From Beroe forskalii (lineage: Eukaryota > Ctenophora > Nuda > Beroida > Beroidae): a DNA stretch of 64,000 nt. The DNA lies in assembly GCA_011033025.1 (NCBI GenBank), contig WFMF01000394.1, positions 62,001-126,000 on the forward strand. The letters run 5' to 3'. The notes below the pieces were generated by a model that saw only the letters and a program-made list of their open reading frames with translations, did no database searches and was not told the DNA's origin. Positions 26,230 to 36,700 of this stretch are shown piece after piece; within the stretch, counting starts at the first letter, position 1, and every line of letters begins with the position of its first letter. A program made the position numbers and the translations under genes.

Positions 26230-26730
26230 TACTAGCAGGGGATCACACTTTGGGCACGGGATGTGACGTCAGAAACAGAAAAACCCCCGAGGCAAAGGGG
26301 AAAACATTGTCCAATTTCAAAAATTGATATCCCCGGATCAGCTCACTGATCACAACCCCCTCAAAGTGTTTAAAAAAATTTGGGGCAACCCCTTTTTGAG
26401 GTCTTCCCGAGCCCCTTGGGGGTTTTCCAGGGCGCCCCTTTTAGGTTTTAAGGCGGGGCCCCCAGGTTTTCCCGGGTTTTTTTGAGGTTTCCTACGTTTT
26501 TAGGTTTTTCCCTAGCGCCTTTAGGTTTTTTAAACGCCTGGGGGCCTTTCCCGGCGCTTTTGGGGGTTTTCCAAAAGGGGTTTTAGGGTTTTTCCCGGGC
26601 GTTTTTAGGTTTCCCTAGGGTCTTTTAGGTTTTCCAAACGTTTTGGGGGTTTTGCAAAAGACAGGTTTGGTTTTGTTTTTAGGGTAGCCACCCGAGCCCG
26701 CTTTTTAGGGTCTAAAAAAGGGCACCCCCC
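26230..26730. other. Low-quality sequence running into the gap
   Basis: TTTTAGGTTTTCC-like words with inflated G, C and T runs. The quality decay and the adjacent N run point to read-end artefact, though a short TTTAGG-type tandem repeat may underlie it. Confidence 0.6.
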
Positions 26731-26830
26731 NNNNNNNNNNNNNNNNNNNNNNNNNNNNNNNNNNNNNNNNNNNNNNNNNNNNNNNNNNNNNNNNNNNNNN
26801 NNNNNNNNNNNNNNNNNNNNNNNNNNNNNN
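26731..26830. other. Assembly gap (100 N)
   Basis: Exactly 100 N, the conventional placeholder for a gap of unknown size. Confidence 0.99.
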
Positions 26831-26831
26831 A

Positions 26832-26935
26832 GGGTGCACCATTGGTGCCATTTCAGCAATCACCATTGGTTCCAATGGAGATCCATTGGTGCCATTTAGT
26901 GGCACCATTGGCACCAATGGCGCCATTGGTGATAT
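26832..26935 (+). repeat. CACCATTGGTGCC palindromic short repeat
   Basis: Several copies of CACCATTGGTGCCA and GGCACCATTGGCACC, each self-complementary, lie just downstream of the gap. The repeat may be what broke the assembly. Confidence 0.65.
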
Positions 26936-26973
26936 GTGCTACTCTGTATGACACTTTCGCCAAATAATTTTAA

Positions 26974-27310
26974 CAGAGCAACGAAATTAAAACAGCATCA
27001 AACATGAGAAATGAAGTTCATGTTTAAACTTTAATGCTCAACGCGCGCGCAATTGCCGCTGCAGCAATTAATCTGCACGTGCACTTTTTCCCTTTGCACG
27101 CGCTGTCATAGTGCATTGTCTGACGTCGTCAGACCCATTAATGGGTCTGCTCTGACGACGTCAGACAATGCAGTATAGAGTATGCAGTATGACAGCGCGC
27201 GCAAAGGGAATAAGTGCGTGCAGAATGCCGGCAACGAAGCCGCGCGCAAGCAAAAGTTTAAACATGAACTTCATTTCTCATGTTGATGCTGTTTTAATTT
27301 CGTTGCTCTG
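26974..27310. mobile_element. 337-bp near-perfect palindromic fold-back element
   Basis: It starts CAGAGCAACGAAATTAAAAC and ends with the reverse complement. The arms of about 165 bases match almost throughout and meet at TGACGTCGTCAGACCCATTA / TAATGGGTCTG. It has no open frame. This is a hairpin MITE by structure. No clear target duplication was found, so its superfamily is unknown. Confidence 0.85.
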
Positions 27311-30040
27311 TGCTCATAACTTTGAGACTGCATAATCTACAATTTGTTTCACCATAAAAATTCTATTTTCGCCCAGTGATCTTATTCTATCGAACAAACC
27401 ATCTACGCAATTCTTCCGTCAAGTAAGATAATCGATCCAAGGCAATAATTAAACTCAAATTGGGTCGTAATTAAAATCTCAGGTGTATAGAAATGATAAG
27501 AATTATACATCAACATAACAATACCCTCTCTTACTTCATCATATTCATAATTATAATATATTCATCTAACTTTGAGGGCTAAGGGTCCAGGATTCGGAGG
27601 CCGAAGCAAATCATACTTATAGTCAATTATATGCCACACCCAGTGCCCTTCCTTTTGAATTAGGACTCGGACATGAATTATTAATATTTAAGAAGATAGG
27701 GGGCATACAGGAGAATTTATAGAACACGTGCACGAAGCATTAGCAAGTATAGGGTGGGCCCAAGTATATCCCAACGTCGTAATGGTACCATGATTCAACG
27801 TAAATTTACTGCAGAAATACCAATCTGAATCTCAATTTTAAAATCTAAATTCTAAAATCCTAAATTTTTTAGTCACCATGTAATGACCATGTAAAATAAA
27901 TTCACTTTACTCATGGCAATTGAATGGTGTAACGATGGTATTGGTAATGGTATTACTATTAGTAACCATGTTATTGGTACCCAGTCTGGTAATGGTAAGC
28001 CATGCCCCATGGTAATAGAATGGTGTTACCGTTGTATTCTTGGCGATTACCAATACCATGATTATTCATTGAGACTGAGAAAATCAGAACCAGAGATCAG
28101 TCTAATTCTTCCCTATTGATTGAGACTGAGAAGATCAGAATCATACGTCATAGATAGATAGATCAGTCTATTCTTCCCTATGATGTAATTCATCAGAATT
28201 AGTAATAGAGATGGTAATCAGGGATGCTCCAGAGCACACACAAAAAGCTCCAATAATGACGTCATCATCAAGGTTAAATGTGGTGTACTGACGACATCAC
28301 ACGGCCTAACTCTCCCCGATGAGTACAGCTAAAGACATGGAGGGTGACTAGGTACTTTAAATCATGGGTATTTTCTGCTTCCCTCAAACGTCATCAACAC
28401 CCCATGTTTAATCATGATAATGACGTCACAGTAGCTACTGGTGGCAGCAGTCGGTCCTCCTGTACTCCTATAATTTTATAATTAGGACCTTATAAACCCA
28501 TTTGCTTGATAATAAGCTCCGACAGGAGACCCGATTACAATATTCATAAGAAGCGATCTATCGAAGAATAAGATTCTCGAATTTATGGACAATAGACGGA
28601 TTAGAATGACGTCATTATGAGGGTTTATAATGGTGTGTTTATGAGGGTTTATAAGGGTGTGTTTATTACGGTGAGACCCGGGAAGGGCGGTATATAATTA
28701 CTTAACCCAGTAACAGCTGGCACAGCGCAGTGCGTGGCTTATAGGGTACGGGCTTTGCGGGGTTAACATCCGTCTACTACTTTGCTACCCACAGGCACAT
28801 TTGGCATAAAGATAAAATTTGTCTATGTTAAACGGGCACGAAAAATCTTAATCATGCACATTTGATTTCTTTTTGAGATTGTTAAACAAATCAGCGCATG
28901 TGCTGATTCGTTTTTCTGTCGATTCGCTTCTGAGAAACTCGACAAAAAACTCGCGCATGCCTCGACAAAAACTCGCTCTTAGATTGTTTGATCAATATGT
29001 CATCATAATATTTCGATATCAAATGTCTCTTATCTCTTCGTTATCCAAACCTATCGTGCTTTTTTAGTCAGAGCCCAATATAAAGAATGGCGCCATTGGA
29101 CTGATGATAACTTTTATCCGACGTTCCGTAATAGCAGGCGATTATAGAATGCTTATCTTGCTCTACTTATCTATCATTCTATCAGTTAGTGATCTGAACA
29201 TTCGTTATTATTCATGGTAATTATTGACAATTATTGATCGAGAGGTTAGGAATACCCGTAATATGGTCGCTAAATCATGGTCGCTAAATGAGCCTGGGAG
29301 GGGTCTAATGAGCGGTAAGGATTTAGTGGCCTCTTGGAGTTGTATCGTCTAGTTGTTTATTCCATGGCATCGCCAAGGTTTCAAGAGAATTTCTTTACAA
29401 TTTCTTTGTCCGTTTCAAGACAATTTCTTCAAAATTTCTTTGTCCATTCATTGTGATTTTGCAAGGTTGTTAGTTGTTTTCCAACTTTTTCGCCGCAACG
29501 AATTGTATTGATTATCATGCTGACCCATTTTCTTTGAAATTTAACTTAAAAAATCGATGAAAAATACAATCTATGTTTTTTAGATGATTTTAGAATGAGA
29601 CTTTTTTCAAATCGTTTTGCTCTCGTTGTCGTAAATTTCTGAAGCATCCTTAAAGTTAAATACAAGCCTTTCAATAGCATTTAAATTTTAATGCGCAACA
29701 TAAAATTATGTTCCTTAAATTATGTTCCTTAAAGTTAAATACAAGCCTTTCAATAGCATTTAAATTTTAATGCGCAACATAAAATTATGTTCGAAAAGCA
29801 AAAACCGTCAAACTTAAGTTTACTGTTAAAACATAATTTTTTGAGGGCAGGCACAGGAGCACTCAGCACATCTCTCAGAACAAAAGCCGCAGCATTCTTT
29901 TCTTATCATCACCTGAGTTCGCATCTCCAAATCACGCTGATCATTTTGAAAACAGAAACGCAGCAAAAACACACGACACCGATATAATAAGGAGGGCAAC
30001 ACTCGAGCTTTAAAAGCTACTGTGTGTTAGGACTAGAGAG
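27311..30040. other. Non-genic stretch with small repeats
   Basis: It contains a loose inverted repeat of GGTATTGGTAATGG / GATTACCAATACC (27930-28062), a duplication around TTGAGACTGAGAA (28067-28180), TGACGTCA octamers at 28257, 28421 and 28607, and GAGGGTTTATAA duplications at 28618-28665. No exon was recognised. Confidence 0.4.
29645..29790 (+). repeat. Two-copy direct duplication
   Basis: The block CCTTAAAGTTAAATACAAGC ... GCGCAACATAAAATTATGTT occurs twice, about 74 bases apart, with almost no differences. It appears to be a recent local duplication. Confidence 0.75.
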
Positions 30041-30049
30041 ACTGATAAG

Positions 30050-31177
30050 ATGAACAATGTACTTTCTGTAGCCTCCATCTGTCTTCTTAGTGTGCTTCAT
30101 AACAGGTACATGTTCAAAATAATGGTGACATTTTATCGTATTCATAGCACAAAATGGTACGTTGATGTCGTCATTATCATGACACAAAATGGTTTTTTAA
30201 ATTTCTAAATTTGTCATATTCAACAAGCTTCTTGAGGAAAAAAGGTTATTTTTTCAGATTGGTTCAAGGTGGTACAGTTACTAGACATCTCGCATCAAAG
30301 GATGAAGAAGGGCTGAACATCGATCTCACAAGTAAGTAATGACAACCCTGACTTAGTAAACTGCAGGGAATATTTTCAAGAAGTCTATAAATCTTGAAAA
30401 AAACTGACTTGGACCCAATAAAACTGTAACATAATATTTCCAGGAAGTCTAGCTAAGAGGATCCCTGACTTGGACCCCATAAACCATGACGTTCATTTGT
30501 TGTGGAACGCCAAGGAGGATCCAGGATTTGATTCCGGTATTTTAATTTCATAATTACGTCACATTTTTGATTTAAAGATTATTTTGAGGTAAGACTGAGT
30601 GTAACTGCTTTGTTGCAAAGGTAGTTTATTTGGTCTGTATGAGTGCATTGGAGAGTCAAAACTTTCAGACAAAATCAGCCTTGATTTCATACAAAATCTA
30701 GGCAGCCCTCTCCAGATTTCAGTGGAATCTGCGGCCTAGATTTTTTGAAATTTTCACAAAATCTAGGCAGCCCTCACCAAAAGTCACAAAATCTAGGCAG
30801 CTCATTCAAACCACCCTCCAGATTACGTCAGAGCCAAGCGATCCCTCTACAACATCGTTAGAAAAGCCCAGCAGCGAGGTCCAGGCTCCGGCAGCAGAAG
30901 TTACGGCGGAGGGGTCAGAAGATCACTCTACAACATCGTCAAGAAGATGAGACCCAGGAAGCCTGGGAGCAGGAAGAAGGTGGTAGAGAAGCCACGAGAA
31001 CCTGTAGTGGAATCTAAGCAGCCTGAGTCTGAGGAGGGCGGTTTGGAACCTCCAGCGATAGAAACAGTGGTGGATGACATGAAGAATGCGGTGGAGGGGG
31101 GAGATCAGGAGAGGAATGAGGCAGGGTCAGAGGGTGGAGATTTGGAGAGCAATGAAGCGGGGGATGATAAGGAGTAG
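30050..31177 (+). CDS. Candidate secreted peptide precursor with two SLYNIV copies
   Basis: A three-exon model (30050-30105, 30258-30331, 30822-31177) gives 161 residues with GT-AG introns and matching phases. Residues 1-17 are hydrophobic (VLSVASICLLSVL), consistent with a signal peptide. Residues 49-58 read KR-SLYNIV-RK and 76-85 read RR-SLYNIV-KK. Two identical hexapeptides are therefore each bracketed by dibasic pairs, the usual layout of prohormone-convertase substrates. They are separated by a Gly/Ser-rich spacer (59-75) and followed by a basic (86-105) and then acidic tail. Codons of the two copies differ only at two silent sites. An extra exon near 30444-30535 is possible (SLAKRIPDLDP) but its phase does not fit, so it was left out. 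The poly(A) signal AATAAA is at 31441. I know no family with this peptide, and cleavage, secretion and signalling are inferred. Confidence 0.6.
30372..30490 (+). repeat. Diverged local duplication in the precursor gene intron
   Basis: TTTCAAGAAGTCTA ... GACTTGGACCCAATAA is followed by TTTCCAGGAAGTCTA ... GACTTGGACCCCATAA. The second copy carries an acceptor-like CAG and an open stretch SLAKRIPDLDP. It may be a decayed or alternative exon. Confidence 0.5.
30670..30815 (+). repeat. ACAAAATCTAGGCAGCCCTC short repeat before the last exon
   Basis: Three direct copies of CACAAAATCTAGGCAGC and one inverted trace (GCGGCCTAGATTTT) fill the end of the intron. They stop just before the pyrimidine tract and acceptor of the exon at 30822. 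Confidence 0.7.
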
Positions 31178-32425
31178 GAAGGAGGGCTTGAGGCAGGTAT
31201 ATTGTAGGGTCTAATACACGGCTATACACTCGCTTCCAGCAACCTTTTATCAGCTAAATGGATTGCGCTAAATGGACTTGTATTGAACACTAAAGAACTT
31301 CCTGGCTTTCAGTTTTTCAGTATTGCGCTAACTGGATTTGCCGTGCAGCCCTCTCTGCAACATCACAGCGCTACCGTGCTCCAAGTTCAACGTTTTGCTA
31401 CTGCTACCCCGTAAACAATTCCTTTTTTTAAATTCTTTTAAATAAAAAAATAAAAAAAAACAATTCCTTATTTTTTTTATTATTTTGACGATGATATTTA
31501 CATTACAATGGAAAGCTTCTGAAGATCAAGTCTCTCTTGTATCATTCAAACGTTTAAACTTCTTAAGCTGATTTATTAACACCAATTTTTGTTTCTACCC
31601 ATCTTTTTTAGTTAACGAACTTCAGGGAACGATAAAAAGAAATGGAAGATTAAAGGGTTCCTGAACAACCCCGACCCCGCAACAAGGGTTCCTGAACAAC
31701 CCCGACCCCGCAACAAGACGAGCTATCTGGTGGCTGCCATCTGCCAGAAACCTCCCAACTACATAGAATGTTCTTATGTAATTAAATGCAACCAATGTGA
31801 TCACTATTCTAAATGGGGTCATATCTCATAAACTGTATATTTTAGAAGGGGCCAAGTCTCATGAATGACTCATCCTATTAACTTCTTATATTCTGAATGG
31901 GTTATGTTCGGCACTTGCAGCATTTTTATTGTAAAATTTAAAGAGAAGTGTAACATTTGACTGAAATAATTCGGCAATAATCAATAATGTATAGAGATGG
32001 AACAGTGCAGTGAATATGCATAATCACGCAATACAGGATTATCATTATCATTATCTCATTATAGCTCAAAGGAATAAGTTGGTGCCGCGAGTTCTGAGAG
32101 AAAGCCTTCTGAAATTTGCAAACGACCGCTATTTGTACGTACGTGATACCCATATTTAATAAGTACGTTTAATGTTCATGGTGCCGAAATTTCAGAATGA
32201 ATCTAGTCATTTCTCTAACCCGCGACACTAATTATTTACTTCAAAGTGGTTAGCTTATTTTCCCAAAGTGTACATATTGTACATATTGTATTAATGTTTT
32301 AACTGTGTACACTGCTATACATTATCAAACTGCATTGAAGTTTATGGTCTTCTTTATCTATTCGGTATAATGAACAAGGAGTAGGCCATCTTAGGGAGCA
32401 AGTTAAAACGTTCAATGATACGAGG
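31178..32425. other. 3' flank of the precursor gene; nothing further recognised
   Basis: It includes a 32-base exact tandem duplication (GGGTTCCTGAACAACCCCGA and following) at 31649-31717. No exon was found. Confidence 0.4.
31441..31446 (+). promoter_or_regulatory. Poly(A) signal of the peptide precursor gene
   Basis: AATAAA, about 265 bases after the stop codon, in an A-rich run. It is the first canonical signal downstream. Confidence 0.45.
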
Positions 32426-32429
32426 GGAA

Positions 32430-32602
32430 CGGACATTTCATCTCACGACACTTCACGATCGCAAATGTTAGTTAGGGTTTGGGTTACGGTCAGGGTTAGG
32501 GTTTGGGTTAGGGTTTGGGTTAGGGTTGTGGTTAAGCCTAAGGTAAGGACACGGAGATGAAGTGTCGTGAGATGAAATGTCGTGAGATGAGATGTTGCCC
32601 AC
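32430..32602. mobile_element. Fold-back element with a telomere-like core, copy 1
   Basis: The left arm GGACATTTCATCTCACGACA and the right arm (GATGAAGTGTCGTGAGATGAAATGTCG) are inverted. The centre is repeated GTTAGGGTTTGG. The upstream flank GGGGAACGGACATTT is shared with the copy at 35.6 kb. It has no open frame. Confidence 0.75.
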
Positions 32603-33590
32603 CCTGATACGATAAAGTTCAAAATCAGGCGCTTTCGAAAATCATGTGATTATCGTCGTCAGGCCATCTTCGACAAATGTCTAAACCATTCTGTATCTTA
32701 AAACATAATTATTAACGATACACAACCATAAGTATCTTGATTCTTGACAAACACTCAAACTTGCTTCAAACTGAAATCAAATTCCAAGATAAACTTGCTA
32801 TAAACCCAACCATGCTCGAAAAATGCTACGTTGTTTTTACTCCAAAGTCAATGCTGCATGAAAGACTAAAAGAGGCAAAAAGCCCAGTTTTTGCGGACGT
32901 TCCCTGCACGCAGTTTAGTGTTCTTTTTAAAACATAATATTTGGCAGTAAAGTGGGTCAGCAATATTACATCCCACCTACCTCTTAGAAATACCTCTTCA
33001 CTCCTTCTTGACTTTCCTTCTAAGAAACATTTGCGATTTGATGTCATCGGTTAACCATTTTATATCTTGAGGCGAAGATGCCAAAACCCTTCTTGTATAA
33101 TGTATGATCACACGCCCATTTCAATTTCATATCGTGAGGAAAAGAGGGTTTATTGATCGGATAGAAGGCACACATTAATTCATTCTTTCCTTCGTGAGTC
33201 AGACGCTCTATCGACAAAAGCTAAAAGATTTTGTTTGTGATCATCCCAATATTAGGGAACGAGAAACATTCTGAAATTTCCGTACGTGATTATGCAGTAA
33301 AATCCGTATCTTGTACGTACCATGTCGGCCCTCGTGCGGAAATTTCAGAATTCATTGGCTGATGTCGCGCTCTGTTCTTGTCTATATTACCGGAGAGTTG
33401 GTGTGTGCACGGAATTACAAGATACCGCTTCTCAAGGATATTTCCTCGCTTTCAGAGCACGCCCGAGGGTTCTAGGTCATTTGGCCTAACGCCTAAAACT
33501 CACAGAATTTTGAATCTATCTCTCCCCCATGACACTAACCAGTAACCAGTGTTAACTGTTACTGTTAGGCCAAATGTCCAGTTAAGCCAA
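32603..33590. other. Stretch with no recognised gene
   Basis: No exon with splice context was found on either strand. A TTTATT at 33149-33154 reads AATAAA on the minus strand and could serve the gene ending at 33708, but it lies about 550 bases away. Confidence 0.35.
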
Positions 33591-33712
33591 TTGACCGAAT
33601 ATACCTGTCCGAGCCATGAGAGGGCCATGTTGCACCATATCACAAGATACCTCATCCACTTCGGGCCGTGGGAGGGCCGTCTTGTACGATAAGATACCTC
33701 GTCTACCTCACA
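33590..33712 (-). repeat. Duplication reaching the stop codon of the ten-exon gene
   Basis: Read on the minus strand, GAGGTATCTT(A/G)T and GGCCCTC(C/T)CA(C/T)GGC occur twice in tandem starting right at the TGA of the last exon. It resembles the exon-end duplications elsewhere in this gene. Confidence 0.55.
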
Positions 33713-36700
33713 TCTTCAGGAACACCTCCTCACTGGACATGATAGCCTTGTAATTCTCAGTGTCTTTGAAAGCGAACAAGGTAATACCGCCTACCATGCA
33801 GGAGGGAATGGCTATGAACTTCATGCCCGGCTGGATCCGGAGGTTGTGGAAACGTTCTTCTTCCCGCTCAACCACCTGAGGAAGAAGTCACAAATTACAA
33901 GGCTGGGTTTCAAATGGAGATTAATAATATGAAAGTGCCTAATTTTAAACTTTTTAGAGTATTTGCGGTGCGAATTATTGATAAACCCCAACTCTAGCTT
34001 GCAGCAGTCACACCGTGGTTTTTCGGCCATTTGAACAAACCTCAATCTGTCGTAATACGCGGCACCTTAAAATGTAACGAACCTCTATCTGTCCGATAAC
34101 GTTCATCTGTTTCCACTCTGGGGTGGTCCGCAGCTGGTCGAAGTCCAGGTCCGCTTGGAGTCTTCTGAGAACCTCGTCCTTTGGGATTAGCACCACTGAT
34201 TCACTCTCTATCCGCTGTGATAAGATAAGAAGTGATAGATTGGCGATGGAAAATAATGAGTGATTTATATCAACGATAGAAAATGATGAGTGATTTATAT
34301 TGGCGGTGAAAAATAATGATTGATTTATATTGAAGTGTTCTGCTTTGAGATGGAGTGTACCTGTTTGAAGTGTTCTGCTTTGAGATGGGGTGTACCTGTT
34401 TGAAGTGTTCTGCTTTGAGATGGGGTGTACCTGTTTGAAGTGTTCTACTTCTATGGGATGGGGTGTACCTGTTTGAAGTGTTCTGCTTTGAGATGGGGTG
34501 TACCTGTTTGAAGTGTTCTGCTTTAAGATGGGGTGTACCTGTTTGAAGTGTTCTGCTTTGAGATGGAGTGTATCTGTTTGAAGTGTTCTGCTTTAAGATG
34601 GGGTGTACCTGTTTGAAATGTTCTACTTTGAGATGGGGTGTACCTGTTTGAAGTGTTCTATGGGATGGAGTGTACCTGTTTGAAGTGTTCTGCCTTCATC
34701 TTCGAGATGGGGTTAGTGAGGTGGACGCCCTCGTAACTGACAGCGTAGACCATGTGATGATACCAGTCCATGTGTCGGTAGAGGGATCGCTCATCCTCCG
34801 ACACCCCGCGTACTTGTTTCTATGGAAAATTTCTAGTTAAAGGTTTTAATTCAATTCCAAAGCCATTCAACTGACGACGATAATCACAAGATTTTTGAAA
34901 GCTTATGATTAAAATTCTATTGTATCAATTTAAATATCATTTAAATTGCAATCTCTTGAGCATTCAAAGGAATCAAATGATTGAAGTGATTGAAGAGTAA
35001 TCAAGTCAGTGACGATTACAAATGCTTTTGCCTGCTCCACCTTTCCGAACAGGGACGGAAGTTTGACAGCCCTGAAAATTCAAGCTCCAAGTAAAAATTC
35101 GAACTTCCAGTGAACAACGATTATTTTAAGCGTAGTTATATTGGTCGAGTAACAAAATAGAGTGCTGAAGGCGCGAGACTTTCAAACGACATCGGCAACG
35201 TTCTGACTTCTGATTAGTTTGCTTCACCTGATAGTTGAGAGTCGCAAGGGGCACCACTCCTCGCTTGATCCATCCAGCTAACCAGTATCTGTAGATTGAC
35301 ATCGTGAGTTTCAGCATTTTGACATTGATTATGTTATGAAACTAATTAGTAATTACTGTAACAGTAATCACAACATATGATCCACCCAGCTATCCAGTAG
35401 GTATCTGTAGATTGACATTTTAGGTTTTAGCATAAGACTGACATCATAAGTTCCAGCATGTTATGAAAAATTTAATTATTGTTACAGTAATCGCAACATG
35501 CAGCTATATGGAGTGGAAGAATATGCGTTTTGAGGATGTTTTAGTGTTTTAATAACCTGAACCATAGAGAAGCAAACTACGGGGAACGGACATTTGATCT
35601 CACGATACTTTATCTCATATTCATGATTTTTCAACTCCGAGCAAAAGTTGGATCTGAGTTATGGTCAGATTTAGGGTTAGGGTCAGGACAGGGATTTGAA
35701 GCTTCATGAGATAAAGTGCCGTGAGAGGTCACACTACTCGACTAACCTGATGTCGACCCTCCTCTGCGGGTAGAACTCAAAGACTAACCTGATGGATGTC
35801 GACCCTTCTGCGGGTGAAATCAAGACTAACCTGATGTTGACCCTCCTCAGGGTAGAACTCAAAGACTAACCTGATGATCCACTCCTCTGCGGTAGAACTC
35901 AAAGACTAACCTGATGTCGACCCGCCTCTGCGGGTAGAACTCAAAGACTAACCTGATGTCGACCCTTCTCTGCGGGTAGAACTCAAAGACTAACCTGATG
36001 TCTACCCTTCTCTGCGGGTAGAACTCAAAAACTAACCTGATGTCCACCCTCCTCTGCGGGTAGAACTCAAAGACTAACCTGATGTCGACCCTTCTCTGCG
36101 GGTAGAACTCAAAGACTAACCTGATGTCGACCTCTGCGGGTAGAACTAAAACTAACCTGTGTCCACCCTCCTCTGCGGGTAACTCAAGATTAACCTGATG
36201 TCGACCCTCTCTGCGGGTAGAACTCAAAGACTAACCTGATGTCGACCCTCTCTGCGGGTAGAACTCAAAGACTAACTTGATGTCGACCCTTCTCTGCGGG
36301 TAGAACTCAAAGTGCCCTGATGTCGACCCTCCTCTGCGGGTAGAACTCAAAGACAACCTGATGTCGACCCTCCTCTGCGGGTAGAACTCAAAGACTAACC
36401 TGATGCCTCTGCGGGTAGAACTCAAAGACTAACCTGATGTCGACCCTTCTCTGCGGGTAGAACTCAAAGACTAACCTGATGTCTACCCTTCTCTGCGGGT
36501 AGAACTCAAAGACTAACCTGATGTCGACCCTCCTCTGCGGGTAGAACTCAAAGACTAACCTGATGTCGACCCGCCTCTGCGGGTAGAACTCAAAGACTAA
36601 CCTGATGTCGACCCTTCTCTGCGGGTAGAACTCAAAGACTAACCTGATGTCTACCCGCCTCTGCGGGTAGAACTCAAAGACTAACCTGATGTCGACCCTT

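Noticed and set aside
30444-30535. An extra exon of the SLYNIV precursor
   Set aside because: It has an acceptor and a donor and an open start (SLAKRIPDLDP), but leaves in phase 0 where phase 1 is needed. Skipping it gives a clean model. It may be alternative or decayed.
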